Origin: Segatella baroniae DSM 16972 = JCM 13447
GTDB lineage: Bacteria; Bacteroidota; Bacteroidia; Bacteroidales; Bacteroidaceae
Length of the DNA: 64,000 nucleotides
Direction of reading: 5' to 3'
NCBI RefSeq assembly: GCF_000426585.1
Contig: NZ_AUFQ01000005.1
Span: 1 to 64,000, forward strand
Shown: piece by piece, positions 1-8,191 of the stretch
Position numbering within the stretch: the stretch's first letter is position 1
Layout: the number at the start of each line of letters is the position of its first letter
The notes under the pieces: model-generated
Told to the model about the DNA's origin: nothing
Database searches by the model: none
What the model saw: the letters and a program-made list of their open reading frames with translations, nothing else
Made by a program: the position numbers and the translations under genes

Positions 1-35
1 ATAAATTAACAAATGAGAACCTTGATAATCAGTCG

Positions 36-52
36 GAGACCTCTGCAAAACC
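36..52. repeat. Terminal inverted repeat of the IS5-type element, left end
   Basis: GAGACCTCTGCAAAACC; perfect inverse of 1264-1280. Confidence 0.9.
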
Positions 53-169
53 TGCCACATTTTCAATTTTCATCTCTATAACCTTAAATGAGTGCATATT
101 TATAAGCAACTGATGCTATAGAAGACTACTTTAGTGCAAAATAGACCCTTTCTTTAGCGTATTTTCCCC

Positions 170-1217
170 TTATCTGATAGAATTTGACACAATAATCCCT
201 GGTGTTCGGTACAAGTTGTAGGCAATGGATTCCATAATATGCTGCGCATGTGCTTTTGAAAGTCCAACGTATCTTGCTATTCCAGCACCAAACCATCTAT
301 GCATAGAACCAAAGGTACGTTCTACTTTGTAGCGTATCTTACTTATAGCAACGTTGATACGCTGCTGCCTTTCGGTAATTTCATGTCCTCTTGTTCCTTT
401 ATGCATGATACGACTTTTAAGTTTCATACGTTTGAGGGTTTCTTTGTTCTCCATCGAGTCATATCCTTTATCGGCATAGACAAGTGCTTTCCGTGGCAAT
501 TTAGCTTTCTTCAGGGGTGTTTCTAAGTGTTTCATATCACTTTCATTGGCAGCTGTCGTTTCCTCGGCAAGCACCATTCCGTTTTCATCCGTTACCGTGT
601 GACGCTTGTAACCGAAGTGGAGCTTTCCCATCTTCTTTACCCAACGGGCTTCTGTGTCTACGTTAGGCTTGACAACTTCTTTGAGCATGGCTTTCTCCGA
701 AGCCTCCATGTTCTCATCCTCTTTTCTATCCTCAACGACCTCATAGCTCTTACCTCCGCGGGGGCGTATTCGTAATGCTGGCATCAATAATGGCGCCACG
801 CTTTACAATGATTCCTTTAGCTTCCAATTGCCTATTAAACTCCTCAAGAAGCGTATCATACAAATCCGCTTCAACAAGAATGTTGCGAAAACGGCACACA
901 GTAGTACTATCAGGAACAATATCTTCCATGCCAAGACCTGCAAAGCGACTAAAAGACAGGCGGTCGTTAACCTGATCTTCAACTTCTCCGTCACTCAGAC
1001 CATACCAGGTGCGGAGTAATTCAATCTTGAATAAAACAAGGCTGTCATAGCTGGGCCGGCCAGTAGACTTATAGCCTTTTGTATAAGCCACTTCTATTAT
1101 AGCACGAATAGGTGCCCAATCAATGATTGTATTTATTTGTGAAAAGAATGTCTGCTTGACCTTTCTTTGTCCAAGGAATAGGTCAGCAAAACTTGGAGAG
1201 GATAACTTTTGTTTCAT
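170..1217 (-). pseudogene. IS5-family transposase, split by a frameshift
   Basis: The product would cut and paste the IS through a DDE active site. The first part begins at the ATG at 1217 (MKQKLSSPSFADLFLGQRK) and carries the DUF772-like N-terminal region, including GRPSYDSLVLFKIELLRTWYG; it stops at TAA near 750 just after GAIIDASITNTP. The second part, in another frame, resumes with RGGKSYEVVEDR and holds the DDE core: HFGYKRHTVTDENG with the second acidic segment, ADKGYDS, and the C-terminal VERTFGSMHRWFG with the catalytic Glu. The frames meet at a run of five C on the coding strand (about 762-768), where skipping one base rejoins them. That fits an indel in a homopolymer or a programmed +1 shift; the sequence cannot decide. 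Confidence 0.85.
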
Positions 1218-1263
1218 ACGATAAAGGTACAAAGAATATTTAAGAAAGACAAATTGTAGAAGG

Positions 1264-1280
1264 GGTTTTGCAGAGGTCTC
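1264..1280. repeat. Terminal inverted repeat of the IS5-type element, right end
   Basis: Perfect inverse of 36-52, lying just upstream of the transposase start. Confidence 0.9.
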
Positions 1281-1313
1281 ATACCAATCCCATTTGGGAA
1301 GGATGCACATATA

Positions 1314-1357
1314 CCCATATAGGCACCATGTGGTACCTATATGGGCATGATGTCATG
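1314..1357. promoter_or_regulatory. Double palindrome upstream of the helix-turn-helix gene, putative operator
   Basis: CCCATATAGGCACC (1314-1327) is inverted at 1332-1345 as GGTACCTATATGGG: 14-bp arms, one mismatch, 4-base spacer. A second smaller palindrome, CATGATGTCATG, follows at 1346-1357. Both lie directly upstream of a -7-like box and the gene for a small DNA-binding protein, which suggests an autoregulatory operator. A binding site at the element end is an alternative. Confidence 0.5.
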
Positions 1358-1368
1358 TAATTCCATGA

Positions 1369-1376
1369 TACTTTTG
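1369..1376 (+). promoter_or_regulatory. Bacteroidales -7 box for the mobilisation operon
   Basis: TACTTTTG matches TAnnTTTG and lies 26 bases before the start codon at 1402. Confidence 0.5.
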
Positions 1377-1401
1377 CAGCAAACTTTTAAAACAAAGAGA
1401 C

Positions 1402-1698
1402 ATGCAAGGAAATTTCATCATGCTGCAAAAGGAAGATCTCAAGGAGGTCATTGCAGAAGTATTGGAAACAATGGTGGGTAAGAATCTGCTGAAAGAATCA
1501 ACTCCGGCAGAATCCACCGAGTATTACACCCGTGATCAGCTATGCGCCCGTCTGCACATCACCTATACTACGCTGTGGCGCATGGAGAAGCGTGGCGGCA
1601 TCCATGTCCATAAGATTGGCAGACGCAACCTGTATTCTAAGCAGAAAGTGGATGCACTGATAGCAAATGGACTTTCTTCTGATTCTGTAAGCAGGTAG
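1402..1698 (+). CDS. Small helix-turn-helix DNA-binding protein of a mobilisable element
   Basis: This is a 98-residue protein with an N-terminal helical stretch (LKEVIAEVLETMV) and then an HTH_17/MerR-like winged helix at about residues 42-90: YYTRDQLCARLHITYTTLWR, then GGIHVHKIGRRNLYSKQKVDALI, where the wing and its arginines would contact DNA. Proteins of this kind open the replication or mobilisation modules of many Bacteroides and Prevotella mobilisable elements, where they act like excisionase or transcriptional regulators. The stop codon is separated by one base from the ATG of the ATPase gene, so the two are cotranscribed and probably translationally coupled. The double palindrome upstream is its likely own operator. 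The precise role is inferred. Confidence 0.8.
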   Translation: MQGNFIMLQKEDLKEVIAEVLETMVGKNLLKESTPAESTEYYTRDQLCARLHITYTTLWRMEKRGGIHVHKIGRRNLYSKQKVDALIANGLSSDSVSR

Positions 1699-1699
1699 T

Positions 1700-2680
1700 A
1701 TGGCCATGGCAGAACTTAGCAAGAACATCCCCAAACCGCCAGAAGTGGATTACATTCTGTCCTCCTTTCGTGAGTTGCAGGAACAGCAAGCTGTTGATGC
1801 CGGTGGTTTTCATGTGTCTTCCATGAATGATTGCCTGAAAGCGGCCAAATCATTGCCGCCTCTTGTGGTTCTCTATCCGAACATTGTCCTTGAAGGTGAT
1901 CTCTGCATCATCTTCGGACAGTCAGGTATCGGCAAGACCATCTTCGCCATGCAGGTGGCAAGGGATATTGCCGCACGGGGGAAGCGTGTGCTCTACGCTG
2001 ACTTTGAGATGACACTGCGTCAGCTGGCCCTGCGGTACGAGGTTCCGAACTTCCCTCCTACCTTCTTCCGTGCGGAGATGGACAGGGACAATCTCATTGA
2101 TGATGTATTGAAGGGAATAGAAAAAGCAGCCGTGGCGAATCTTGCAGAGGTGGTGTTCATCGACAATATTACCGCCCTCAGCCAGTCGCTCGACAAAAGC
2201 TCTGACGCGGGCTCGCTCATGGCATCGCTGAACGCCTTGAAACGGAAGTATAACTGGACGCTGGTCGTCCTCAACCATGTTCCCAAGATATTCTCCGGTT
2301 CAGTCCCTCTTTCCCTGTCGGCCATACAAGGCTCCGCCAAACTCAACCAGTTGATAGACGATGCCGTGGGACTGGGGCAGTCAGTCCGTGACAAGTCGTT
2401 GGTCTATGTGAAGCAGTGCAAGTGGCGCAACGGCGAAGTTGTGCTCGATGCCGACAATGTGGCTCTGTATGAGCGAGCCAAGAATGGTGACGGCAATCTT
2501 TGCTTTACCTTTCGCGGCTATGACACGGAGGCCGCCCACCTGGAAACGGCATCTACTAGCGGGCGTGAGGAGCTGAGGGCGAAGGTCAAGGAATTGTCCT
2601 CGCAGTGCATGAAGCAGCAGGACATAGCCAAGGAATGCGGTATCACCCAGAGCAAGGTGTCAAGGCTTCTGAACGGCTGA
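1700..2680 (+). CDS. RecA-like AAA_25 ATPase, RepA-like
   Basis: This 326-residue protein carries a RecA-like ATPase fold with Walker A GQSGIGKT at residues 73-80 and Walker B VVFIDN at 151-156; LNHVPK about 40 residues later is a sensor-like segment. The C-terminus (MKQQDIAKECGITQSKVSRLLNG) is a helix-turn-helix, so the protein probably binds DNA itself. The family resembles plasmid RepA/DnaB-like hexameric helicases and is standard in Bacteroidota mobilisable plasmids and islands, placed between a small HTH gene and a toprim-like gene, as here. The probable role is replication initiation or unwinding of the excised element. The start at 1700 is chosen because it lies one base past the preceding stop. 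Confidence 0.85.
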   Translation: MAMAELSKNIPKPPEVDYILSSFRELQEQQAVDAGGFHVSSMNDCLKAAKSLPPLVVLYPNIVLEGDLCIIFGQSGIGKTIFAMQVARDIAARGKRVLYADFEMTLRQLALRYEVPNFPPTFFRAEMDRDNLIDDVLKGIEKAAVANLAEVVFIDNITALSQSLDKSSDAGSLMASLNALKRKYNWTLVVLNHVPKIFSGSVPLSLSAIQGSAKLNQLIDDAVGLGQSVRDKSLVYVKQCKWRNGEVVLDADNVALYERAKNGDGNLCFTFRGYDTEAAHLETASTSGREELRAKVKELSSQCMKQQDIAKECGITQSKVSRLLNG

Positions 2681-2688
2681 TTATTCAC

Positions 2689-2733
2689 TTTATGCAGTTT
2701 ATGCAATATGCATAAGTGCATAAATTGCATAAA
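2689..2733. repeat. Five-copy iteron-like array, TTTATGCA/TGCATAAA
   Basis: Two direct copies of TTTATGCA (2689-2696, 2698-2705) are followed by three copies in the opposite orientation: TGCATAAG at 2709-2716 and TGCATAAA at 2717-2724 and 2726-2733. The whole array is close to a mirror palindrome centred near 2707. It starts 9 bases after the ATPase stop and just before the next gene. Such arrays serve as origin iterons or as operators. A further inverted pair of the same 7-mer occurs at 5123-5142, beyond the relaxase gene. Confidence 0.6.
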
Positions 2734-2737
2734 ACGC

Positions 2738-3427
2738 ATGGCAAACATGGAAAAGCAGGACTTGAAGGGAATGTCGGCGAGCAAGGCTGCGCCCAATGAT
2801 CGGATGTTGATAGAGATACCCCAACAGGATATAGGATGCCATTATTCTTCTCTTACGGATTATCTGGATAAGGCAATTGGTTATGATTCCAAGATATTGT
2901 CGGCTATTGATAGTTTAATTATGAGATTTCATCTGGGAGCCGTTACCAAACTTGTGAACGGACACTATGGCACAGTGCTGCCTCGGATTAACCGGAATAA
3001 CAAGGTCGTAGGAGGAAGTGTGCTGTACTTTGATACGGACAGTGGGGCAATCCTGCAAAGAGAGCCCTTGGTGGAACATCTTTATAGCTGGTACTGCTTC
3101 GACTATTACACGGATGATGAGGTCTTCTTTGGTGAGCATCTGCTTTCAAACAAGCCCGTCGCCATTGTGCAGGAGGAAAAGACGGCCTTGCTGGGTACGC
3201 TGGCGGAACTGGCCGTTGACTGGCTGGCGGTTGGCGAGGGCTGCAATCTCACCAAAGGAATGATGAGTAAACTGGCTGGCAGGCGAGTCGTCCTTTTCCC
3301 TGATGATATAAGCTGTGATTATTGGGAAGAGCAGTTCGGGGCAAGGTTCAAGGTGGACCGTGGCTTTGTCCATCGGGACATTAACCGATACCTGATTGAC
3401 AGAATCAGAGGTCGTGGCAGTCCTTGA
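2738..3427 (+). CDS. Toprim-like DUF6371-type protein of a mobilisable element
   Basis: No catalytic motif is certain here, but size and position match the DUF6371/toprim-like proteins encoded between the RepA-like ATPase and the relaxase in Bacteroidota mobilisable elements, some of which are thought to be primase-related. The C-terminal half has alternating hydrophobic strands and acidic residues compatible with a toprim fold: KPVAIVQEEKTALLGTLAEL, then AGRRVVLFPDD. An upstream in-frame ATG at 2708 lies inside the iteron array, so the ATG at 2738 or 2747 is the better start, giving about 229 residues. It is the third gene of the operon. Function is inferred from neighbourhood and weak motif resemblance. 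Confidence 0.6.
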   Translation: MANMEKQDLKGMSASKAAPNDRMLIEIPQQDIGCHYSSLTDYLDKAIGYDSKILSAIDSLIMRFHLGAVTKLVNGHYGTVLPRINRNNKVVGGSVLYFDTDSGAILQREPLVEHLYSWYCFDYYTDDEVFFGEHLLSNKPVAIVQEEKTALLGTLAELAVDWLAVGEGCNLTKGMMSKLAGRRVVLFPDDISCDYWEEQFGARFKVDRGFVHRDINRYLIDRIRGRGSP

Positions 3428-3679
3428 ACTCGGGGGGGACAGGGCTCTGCCCTTGTTATAGCCCACTATAACTACCCGCTGCGCTTTCGTAGTTGTGGGC
3501 CCAAGGCCAGCCTTGGAGAACCGGCGGGGATGACTCTCCCCCTGCACCCTCCACTCGGTGGCATCTGCCCCCAAGACCCCTGACCAGAGCGTGACCCTCT
3601 CTCTGGACTCTCCGCTTAGGGAGCCTCCCTAAGAACCTTATGAAAAGAAAAACCAACAATCATTTAATTCCCTTTTGTT
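3428..3679. other. Hairpin-rich non-coding region, oriT candidate
   Basis: This 250-base gap directly precedes the relaxase gene and is crowded with inverted repeats: AGGGC/GCCCT (3441-3453), GTTATA/TATAAC (3455-3472), AACTAC/GTAGTT (3470-3494), CCAAGG/CCTTGG (3501-3516), and an 8-bp perfect hairpin CTTAGGGA/TCCCTAAG (3615-3633). In MobV-type systems the transfer origin lies immediately upstream of the mob gene. No coding potential is evident. The nick site cannot be placed by eye. Confidence 0.5.
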
Positions 3680-5098
3680 ATGACACAAATGACATCGGTA
3701 CACATCAAGCCCTGCAATATCGGGCAAAGTGAGGCACACAACCAACGGACAAAGGCATATCTCGACCACATCAATACAGAGAAGCTTTATATCAGGAAAG
3801 ACCTGATACCTGAGAACCAATCGTGGACATCGGAACTGCAAGGCGATATGACCTTGCGGCAGTATTACGATGCCATTGGCAGAATGGTGAAGGAAAAGAC
3901 GGGCAGGGCCATGCAGACCAAGGAACGGGAGCGAATCAACAAGAAGACGGGCAAAGTGACCAAGATTGCCGGCTGTACCCCCTTGCGTGAGGGCGTCGTG
4001 GTGTGCAAGGCAGACACCACCATGGAGCAGTTGCAACATTTCGCCGACCTTTGTCGGCAGCGTTTCGGTATTACGGCCATACAGATACACCTCCATCGTG
4101 ACGAGGGGCATTGTCTTGAACCGAATGACACATCTACATGGAAGCCTAACTATCACGCCCATGTCATCTGGGACTGGATGAACCACGAGACAGGTAAGTC
4201 CTACAAGCTGGACAATGAGGACATCAGCCTCGTGCAGGACATGGCGGCCGAGGCATTGGGAATGGAGCGCGGCGTTTCCAAGTTGGAGACGGGCAAGCTG
4301 CATCTGGAACGGAATGACTATATCGTGGCCAAACAGAAGCGTGAGTTGGATGAAAGCAAGAAACAAGCGGAGAAGCTGGCAAAGGAGAACGAGCAGAAAG
4401 TTCTCGCTTGTGAAAAGTTGGATAGGGAAATCCACGACAAGCAGGAAAAAGCCAATCGGGAGAATGGCAGCGCCATCCTGTCGGGCTTGGCCAACCTTGC
4501 AGGAAAGGGCAAGTATGCACAATTGGAGGCGGAAAATGAAGAAATGAAAAAACAAGTTGCTGCAATTCCACAAGTGGTTGCTCAGCAAGTAGAAACCTTA
4601 ACCATTACCTATAAAGAGGAGATAACTAAGGAGCGGAATCGTGCTGATTTCTGGCTTGCTGAATGTAATAAACAAGAGCGTATCTACAAAGGGTTGCTCA
4701 CACAATCGAAGAATCGGGAGGTTGACCTCAAGCAAGAGTTGCAGCAACGTGATAACATTATCGCTACAATGAGGGCTGGGCTAACAGATTTCCTACGAGG
4801 ATTCACGATTATTTGCCAAAATGCCATTAATGCCGTTATCGACTTTGCTCATGATACTAAATTGCAGCACTTTACCTTCCCTCAGGCTACAGCCATCAAC
4901 GAATATCTTTCAGAAGAGTCAAGCGACAGGCGTAATGGTGCCACTATTCTGGTCCTCCTCACCCGTCCCTTTCTTAGTTTGTTTGAGCATCAGAAAGGAA
5001 AGGCGGAAATTAAAAATGTGGTTAATAACTTTGATTGGTACAAGGAAAAACAGAAGCAGCAAGAGGAATTAAGAAATAAACAAAGATTTAGAAGATAG
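3680..5098 (+). CDS. MobV-type mobilisation relaxase
   Basis: The 472-residue product should nick the element's oriT and carry the strand into a recipient using the transfer apparatus of a co-resident conjugative element. The relaxase core lies in about the first 220 residues. HLHRDEGH (137-144) and NYHAHVIWDW (157-166) form the metal-binding histidine cluster of the family. From about residue 225 a long Lys/Glu-rich region (KQKRELDESKKQAEKLAKEN onward) predicts a coiled coil, followed by a C-terminal domain of unknown role. The hairpin-rich gap upstream is the likely oriT. No type IV secretion genes are present, so the element would be mobilisable rather than self-transmissible. Confidence 0.85.
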   Translation: MTQMTSVHIKPCNIGQSEAHNQRTKAYLDHINTEKLYIRKDLIPENQSWTSELQGDMTLRQYYDAIGRMVKEKTGRAMQTKERERINKKTGKVTKIAGCTPLREGVVVCKADTTMEQLQHFADLCRQRFGITAIQIHLHRDEGHCLEPNDTSTWKPNYHAHVIWDWMNHETGKSYKLDNEDISLVQDMAAEALGMERGVSKLETGKLHLERNDYIVAKQKRELDESKKQAEKLAKENEQKVLACEKLDREIHDKQEKANRENGSAILSGLANLAGKGKYAQLEAENEEMKKQVAAIPQVVAQQVETLTITYKEEITKERNRADFWLAECNKQERIYKGLLTQSKNREVDLKQELQQRDNIIATMRAGLTDFLRGFTIICQNAINAVIDFAHDTKLQHFTFPQATAINEYLSEESSDRRNGATILVLLTRPFLSLFEHQKGKAEIKNVVNNFDWYKEKQKQQEELRNKQRFRR

Positions 5099-5122
5099 AT
5101 AGGCTATGAAATAATGGTACTC

Positions 5123-5142
5123 TGCATAAGAGGAATTATGCA
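5123..5142. repeat. Inverted pair of the iteron 7-mer after the relaxase gene
   Basis: TGCATAA (5123-5129) and TTATGCA (5136-5142) face each other across 6 bases. This is the same 7-mer that builds the array at 2689-2733. It lies in the 95-base gap between the convergent relaxase and terB-like genes and could be a second binding site or a weak terminator stem. Confidence 0.5.
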
Positions 5143-5193
5143 AGGGTATCATACTTCACGCATTCAAATCAAGATAAAGTCTACTAAATGATT

Positions 5194-5541
5194 CTATAAT
5201 GAATAGTATGGACTAATTCCCTTAGTCATTTTGGCCATTTTTATAAGTCGATTTATTATCGCTTGTTCTTTGGGGTGTAAGTAGCCATCAACTTCTGCCA
5301 TTGACAGAAATAGGCTGTGTGCATATTTTAATTTTTCTACTGACATCTGCATAACTATTTGCTGTGAAATGAGTTCATCCATTGAACGACAATTCTCTAA
5401 ATCTGCAATTTTTATGTCTTGCTCTGCAAAGAAATTATCCATAAACTCCTCTTCCTTTGGATCAACAATACCATCGGCATTCATTATTTGTGTTAGCACA
5501 CTGACAATGGCATATTTTTCGTAGGTTGTAAACTGTATCAT
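5194..5541 (-). CDS. TerB-like domain protein
   Basis: A 115-residue all-helical protein with TerB/DUF533-type features: AIVSVLTQIMNADGIVDPKEEEFMDNFF (a D-G-x-V-D-P-x-E acidic loop) and a second half-repeat, LSMAEVDGYLHPKEQAIINRLI. The paired acidic loops are the family's presumed metal-binding sites. TerB domains occur in tellurite-resistance clusters and in some phage-defence loci, for example together with helicases in Shango. Its ATG overlaps the stop of the upstream helicase-fusion gene by 4 bases (ATGA), so the two are coupled and very likely work together. It is the last gene of the four-gene operon. Confidence 0.7.
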   Translation of the reverse strand: MIQFTTYEKYAIVSVLTQIMNADGIVDPKEEEFMDNFFAEQDIKIADLENCRSMDELISQQIVMQMSVEKLKYAHSLFLSMAEVDGYLHPKEQAIINRLIKMAKMTKGISPYYSL

Positions 5542-8189
5542 ATTGATTGTTCTCTAAAAAAATCATCATATATAGTGTTCCCTATACTAATAATGTATAG
5601 GTTTTCCCTTGCACGTGTTATTGCCGTGTAGATTGTCTCAGGTGTAGCTGGGTTGAATGTACCTCCAGCGATAGTACTTTCATCTTCCAATATCAGTATC
5701 ACTGCAGGAGACTCCCATCCTTTAAAACTTTGTACTGTTGATAGTTTCAGGCACCGCTTATCAGTTGTAAATTGCAGCTTTCTTGATCGCTCAAGTGCTT
5801 CGTAATCTCTCTTAAATTGCCAATTTGCATTACTTATATCGGTAACATTATGAATAGATTTCAAGCGTTCGTAATTTTCGCTGTTGACAAAGGTGACTTC
5901 CGTTTTATTACCCGTAGCTTGTCTGTAGAATTTGTCCACGTTTCGCAGAAGCTGTATCGTTGATGCCAGAACAACGAAATTTTTGACCTCTTTACCATCG
6001 TTGCGTATGTACTGAGTGATTGTTGAAATAAGTTTTTCTAACGAAAAATTATTTCTTATGTCACTATAAGAAACGATTTTGAAATTCAGTGTATTCCCCA
6101 TAGTCTCTTCTGTTTGTATATCATCCTTAGGTATGTTTAACATGTAAGTTGATTGAAAAGCCATTGCGAGTTTCGCCAAACGTGGGTTGGTAAAGCGGTG
6201 GCTGTTGCTCAGTTGCCTATTCCATTGACCACCAATGATACCTAGCCTTATGTCGCCATTAGAATCGAGCGGTCTGTGATATACGTTCTGTTTTGGATCG
6301 CCAAATACAACGAATTCTCCGCCTGGCACAAGAAAATTCTGCATGACGATTCTCAGCCATTCTGTTGTATAGTCCTGCACTTCATCTACAAAGATGGCGG
6401 CATAATGTTTCTTTATCTCTACTTTCTCAAAATGATGTAAGTCATCATAAGAACCGAACGAAACGTGCAGTTTATATTCAGATGATTGTATTCTAAAGAA
6501 CTGATGATAGTGGTAAATATCGACCTTGTTCCAAGAGAAATCCTCCCGTAGTTCAGAAAGTCGGAACTTCAGGTAGTTTGTCAAAGTGATATTGTATGTA
6601 AGTATCAGCACATCGCCGCCGGTGCGCTTCATGGCGTTCACAGCTCTTTGTGCAAGTACATAGGTTTTTCCTGCACCTGCAACGCCGCTAATCTTTTGCT
6701 GCGTATCAACGCTCTTAACAAGCTCTCTCTGTGCTCCCTTGGGCTCTAAACCATTTCGCCCCTCTTGGTAAGAGTGCCATGATGGTGAGATGATGGAAGC
6801 CAGCTTGCGTTTCACGCAATCGTCAAAATAGTGGTTGTGGTGTGTTAATCCAATATCTTGGAAAAGGTTTCGGCAGGTTTGCTTATCATTTATAAGCTCG
6901 CTACCATACAGATGGGTGTAATTTTTCTGTCCACTATCTGTATGAAAAAAATTACAGACTTCCTGCTTGTTGTTTTCGGTAAAAACAACGATTTTTTTGA
7001 TTAATGAGAAATTGCGTTTATCCTCAATGGTGCTAATCAGCAGTTCCTCTATCCCGTCTTTAATGCTGTTTTGGCACAAGCTAATCAAGTCGATAGGCGA
7101 CTGGTATGTTTGGCTGGAGCATAGAATCTCTTTTCCATCAGCCGACAACTGGCATTCTTCTAAGGATTCTTCGAATACATTTACTAAAAGTACACCTGTA
7201 TTCGGGCGTACAATAATAAAATCAACAGTCGCTTCATTAACCACAGGACTTATATATAATATATCATCTATCGCCAATATGCTTTGCAGACGGTAAGCCA
7301 CTCTTGCCTTTTGCGGTGTAAGTATTTTATTCTGAATTTGTAACTGCAAATCATAGTCGTTAAACACTTTTTCGGCAGAACTAGAAATGCTTGCCATTTT
7401 ACCAAAGTCTAACGGTACTCCGTTATAGGCAAAGCAACGTGTTATGCAGGTAAATGAGTGTCCTGTTCGTTTGGTGCGGTCAAACCGAGCACTGTCGATG
7501 CAGCTGAAATATTGTTGGTCACCAAACGCTGAACAAAACTGCTCAATTCTGTAAGCAGCGGCGTTCTTTGGTCCGATGCATATTATATAATGTTGCCCGT
7601 GTGAGGAGGCTACCATTTTGGCCACGCGGACTAAATCAATGGTAGCTACATCAAGGATGTTGGAAAAAATATGTATTACATTTGTATAGGTATAGCCTAT
7701 GGAATTCAGTGTGTTGTCGGATGTTTCCGTAGCTGGCATAAACTGGTTGATGGGCACAATCTCAATGTTTCCTTGCACTATTTTCATTAGGTTACACTCT
7801 GCCCGCTGCATAGCATTCGGCGACGGTTCAACAAGCGTAATCCGTTTAACCCAGTTCAGCAGCTGATGCTGTTTCAGTATATCAACAATAGTGCCTGAGC
7901 CGATGCCTTGTCCGCAGCCCCAGTCTACAATTTCAATACTTCCCTTGAGTTTGTCGAAAGGAAAGTTCATCATGGCTGCCCTGCACTTTACAGAGTGCAT
8001 TTCACCATAAGCCGACATATAGCAGTTTAGGGCTTCTTCGCTCGCAAGCAGATCTACACCGTGGTTCAGTTCCGGGTGTGTCCACGGCCGTGTCTTCCAT
8101 TGTGTTGGCAAATATTCGTGGCATCGGTCAATGATGTCATATATGGTGCTACACGCTGACTTTGCAATATCGTCCTTGTAATTTGTCAT
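5538..8189 (-). CDS. Methyltransferase-like / NERD-like / SF1 helicase fusion protein
   Basis: Started at the ATG at 8189, two bases after the upstream stop, this is 883 residues. Residues about 85-240 resemble a class I SAM methyltransferase: motif I VDWGCGQGIGSG at 88-99 and an acidic strand end, LVEPS, about 25 residues later. Residues about 300-430 resemble a NERD nuclease-related region (EATVDFIIVRPNTGVLLVNV), but the usual E-x-K catalytic pair is not clear. From about 480 it is a superfamily 1 UvrD/Rep-type helicase: Walker A GVAGAGKT 502-509, motif II FVDEVQD 600-606, motif III GDPKQN 630-635, motif V TVQSFKGWE 818-826, motif VI YTAITRAREN 854-863. All helicase motifs look intact. The fusion suggests DNA or RNA surveillance; a defence role is inferred from context. 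Confidence 0.75.
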   Translation of the reverse strand: MTNYKDDIAKSACSTIYDIIDRCHEYLPTQWKTRPWTHPELNHGVDLLASEEALNCYMSAYGEMHSVKCRAAMMNFPFDKLKGSIEIVDWGCGQGIGSGTIVDILKQHQLLNWVKRITLVEPSPNAMQRAECNLMKIVQGNIEIVPINQFMPATETSDNTLNSIGYTYTNVIHIFSNILDVATIDLVRVAKMVASSHGQHYIICIGPKNAAAYRIEQFCSAFGDQQYFSCIDSARFDRTKRTGHSFTCITRCFAYNGVPLDFGKMASISSSAEKVFNDYDLQLQIQNKILTPQKARVAYRLQSILAIDDILYISPVVNEATVDFIIVRPNTGVLLVNVFEESLEECQLSADGKEILCSSQTYQSPIDLISLCQNSIKDGIEELLISTIEDKRNFSLIKKIVVFTENNKQEVCNFFHTDSGQKNYTHLYGSELINDKQTCRNLFQDIGLTHHNHYFDDCVKRKLASIISPSWHSYQEGRNGLEPKGAQRELVKSVDTQQKISGVAGAGKTYVLAQRAVNAMKRTGGDVLILTYNITLTNYLKFRLSELREDFSWNKVDIYHYHQFFRIQSSEYKLHVSFGSYDDLHHFEKVEIKKHYAAIFVDEVQDYTTEWLRIVMQNFLVPGGEFVVFGDPKQNVYHRPLDSNGDIRLGIIGGQWNRQLSNSHRFTNPRLAKLAMAFQSTYMLNIPKDDIQTEETMGNTLNFKIVSYSDIRNNFSLEKLISTITQYIRNDGKEVKNFVVLASTIQLLRNVDKFYRQATGNKTEVTFVNSENYERLKSIHNVTDISNANWQFKRDYEALERSRKLQFTTDKRCLKLSTVQSFKGWESPAVILILEDESTIAGGTFNPATPETIYTAITRARENLYIISIGNTIYDDFFREQSI

Positions 8190-8191
8190 GG

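Larger units (their letters stand above)
36..1280 (-). mobile_element. IS5-family insertion sequence, about 1.25 kb
   Basis: Perfect 17-bp inverted repeats bound this element: GAGACCTCTGCAAAACC at 36-52 and its reverse complement at 1264-1280. The interior encodes a transposase on the minus strand that fits the IS5 family (N-terminal DUF772-like region, C-terminal DDE domain). A length near 1.2 kb is usual for IS5 members. I see no convincing target duplication in the bases just outside the ends. The transposase is frameshifted, so the copy is either inactive or relies on programmed frameshifting. It sits at the left edge of the accessory island, next to the mobilisation genes. Confidence 0.85.

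Noticed and set aside
36-1280. Target-site duplication flanking the IS
   Set aside because: Bases just outside the inverted repeats (GTCG on the left, ATAC on the right) do not match.
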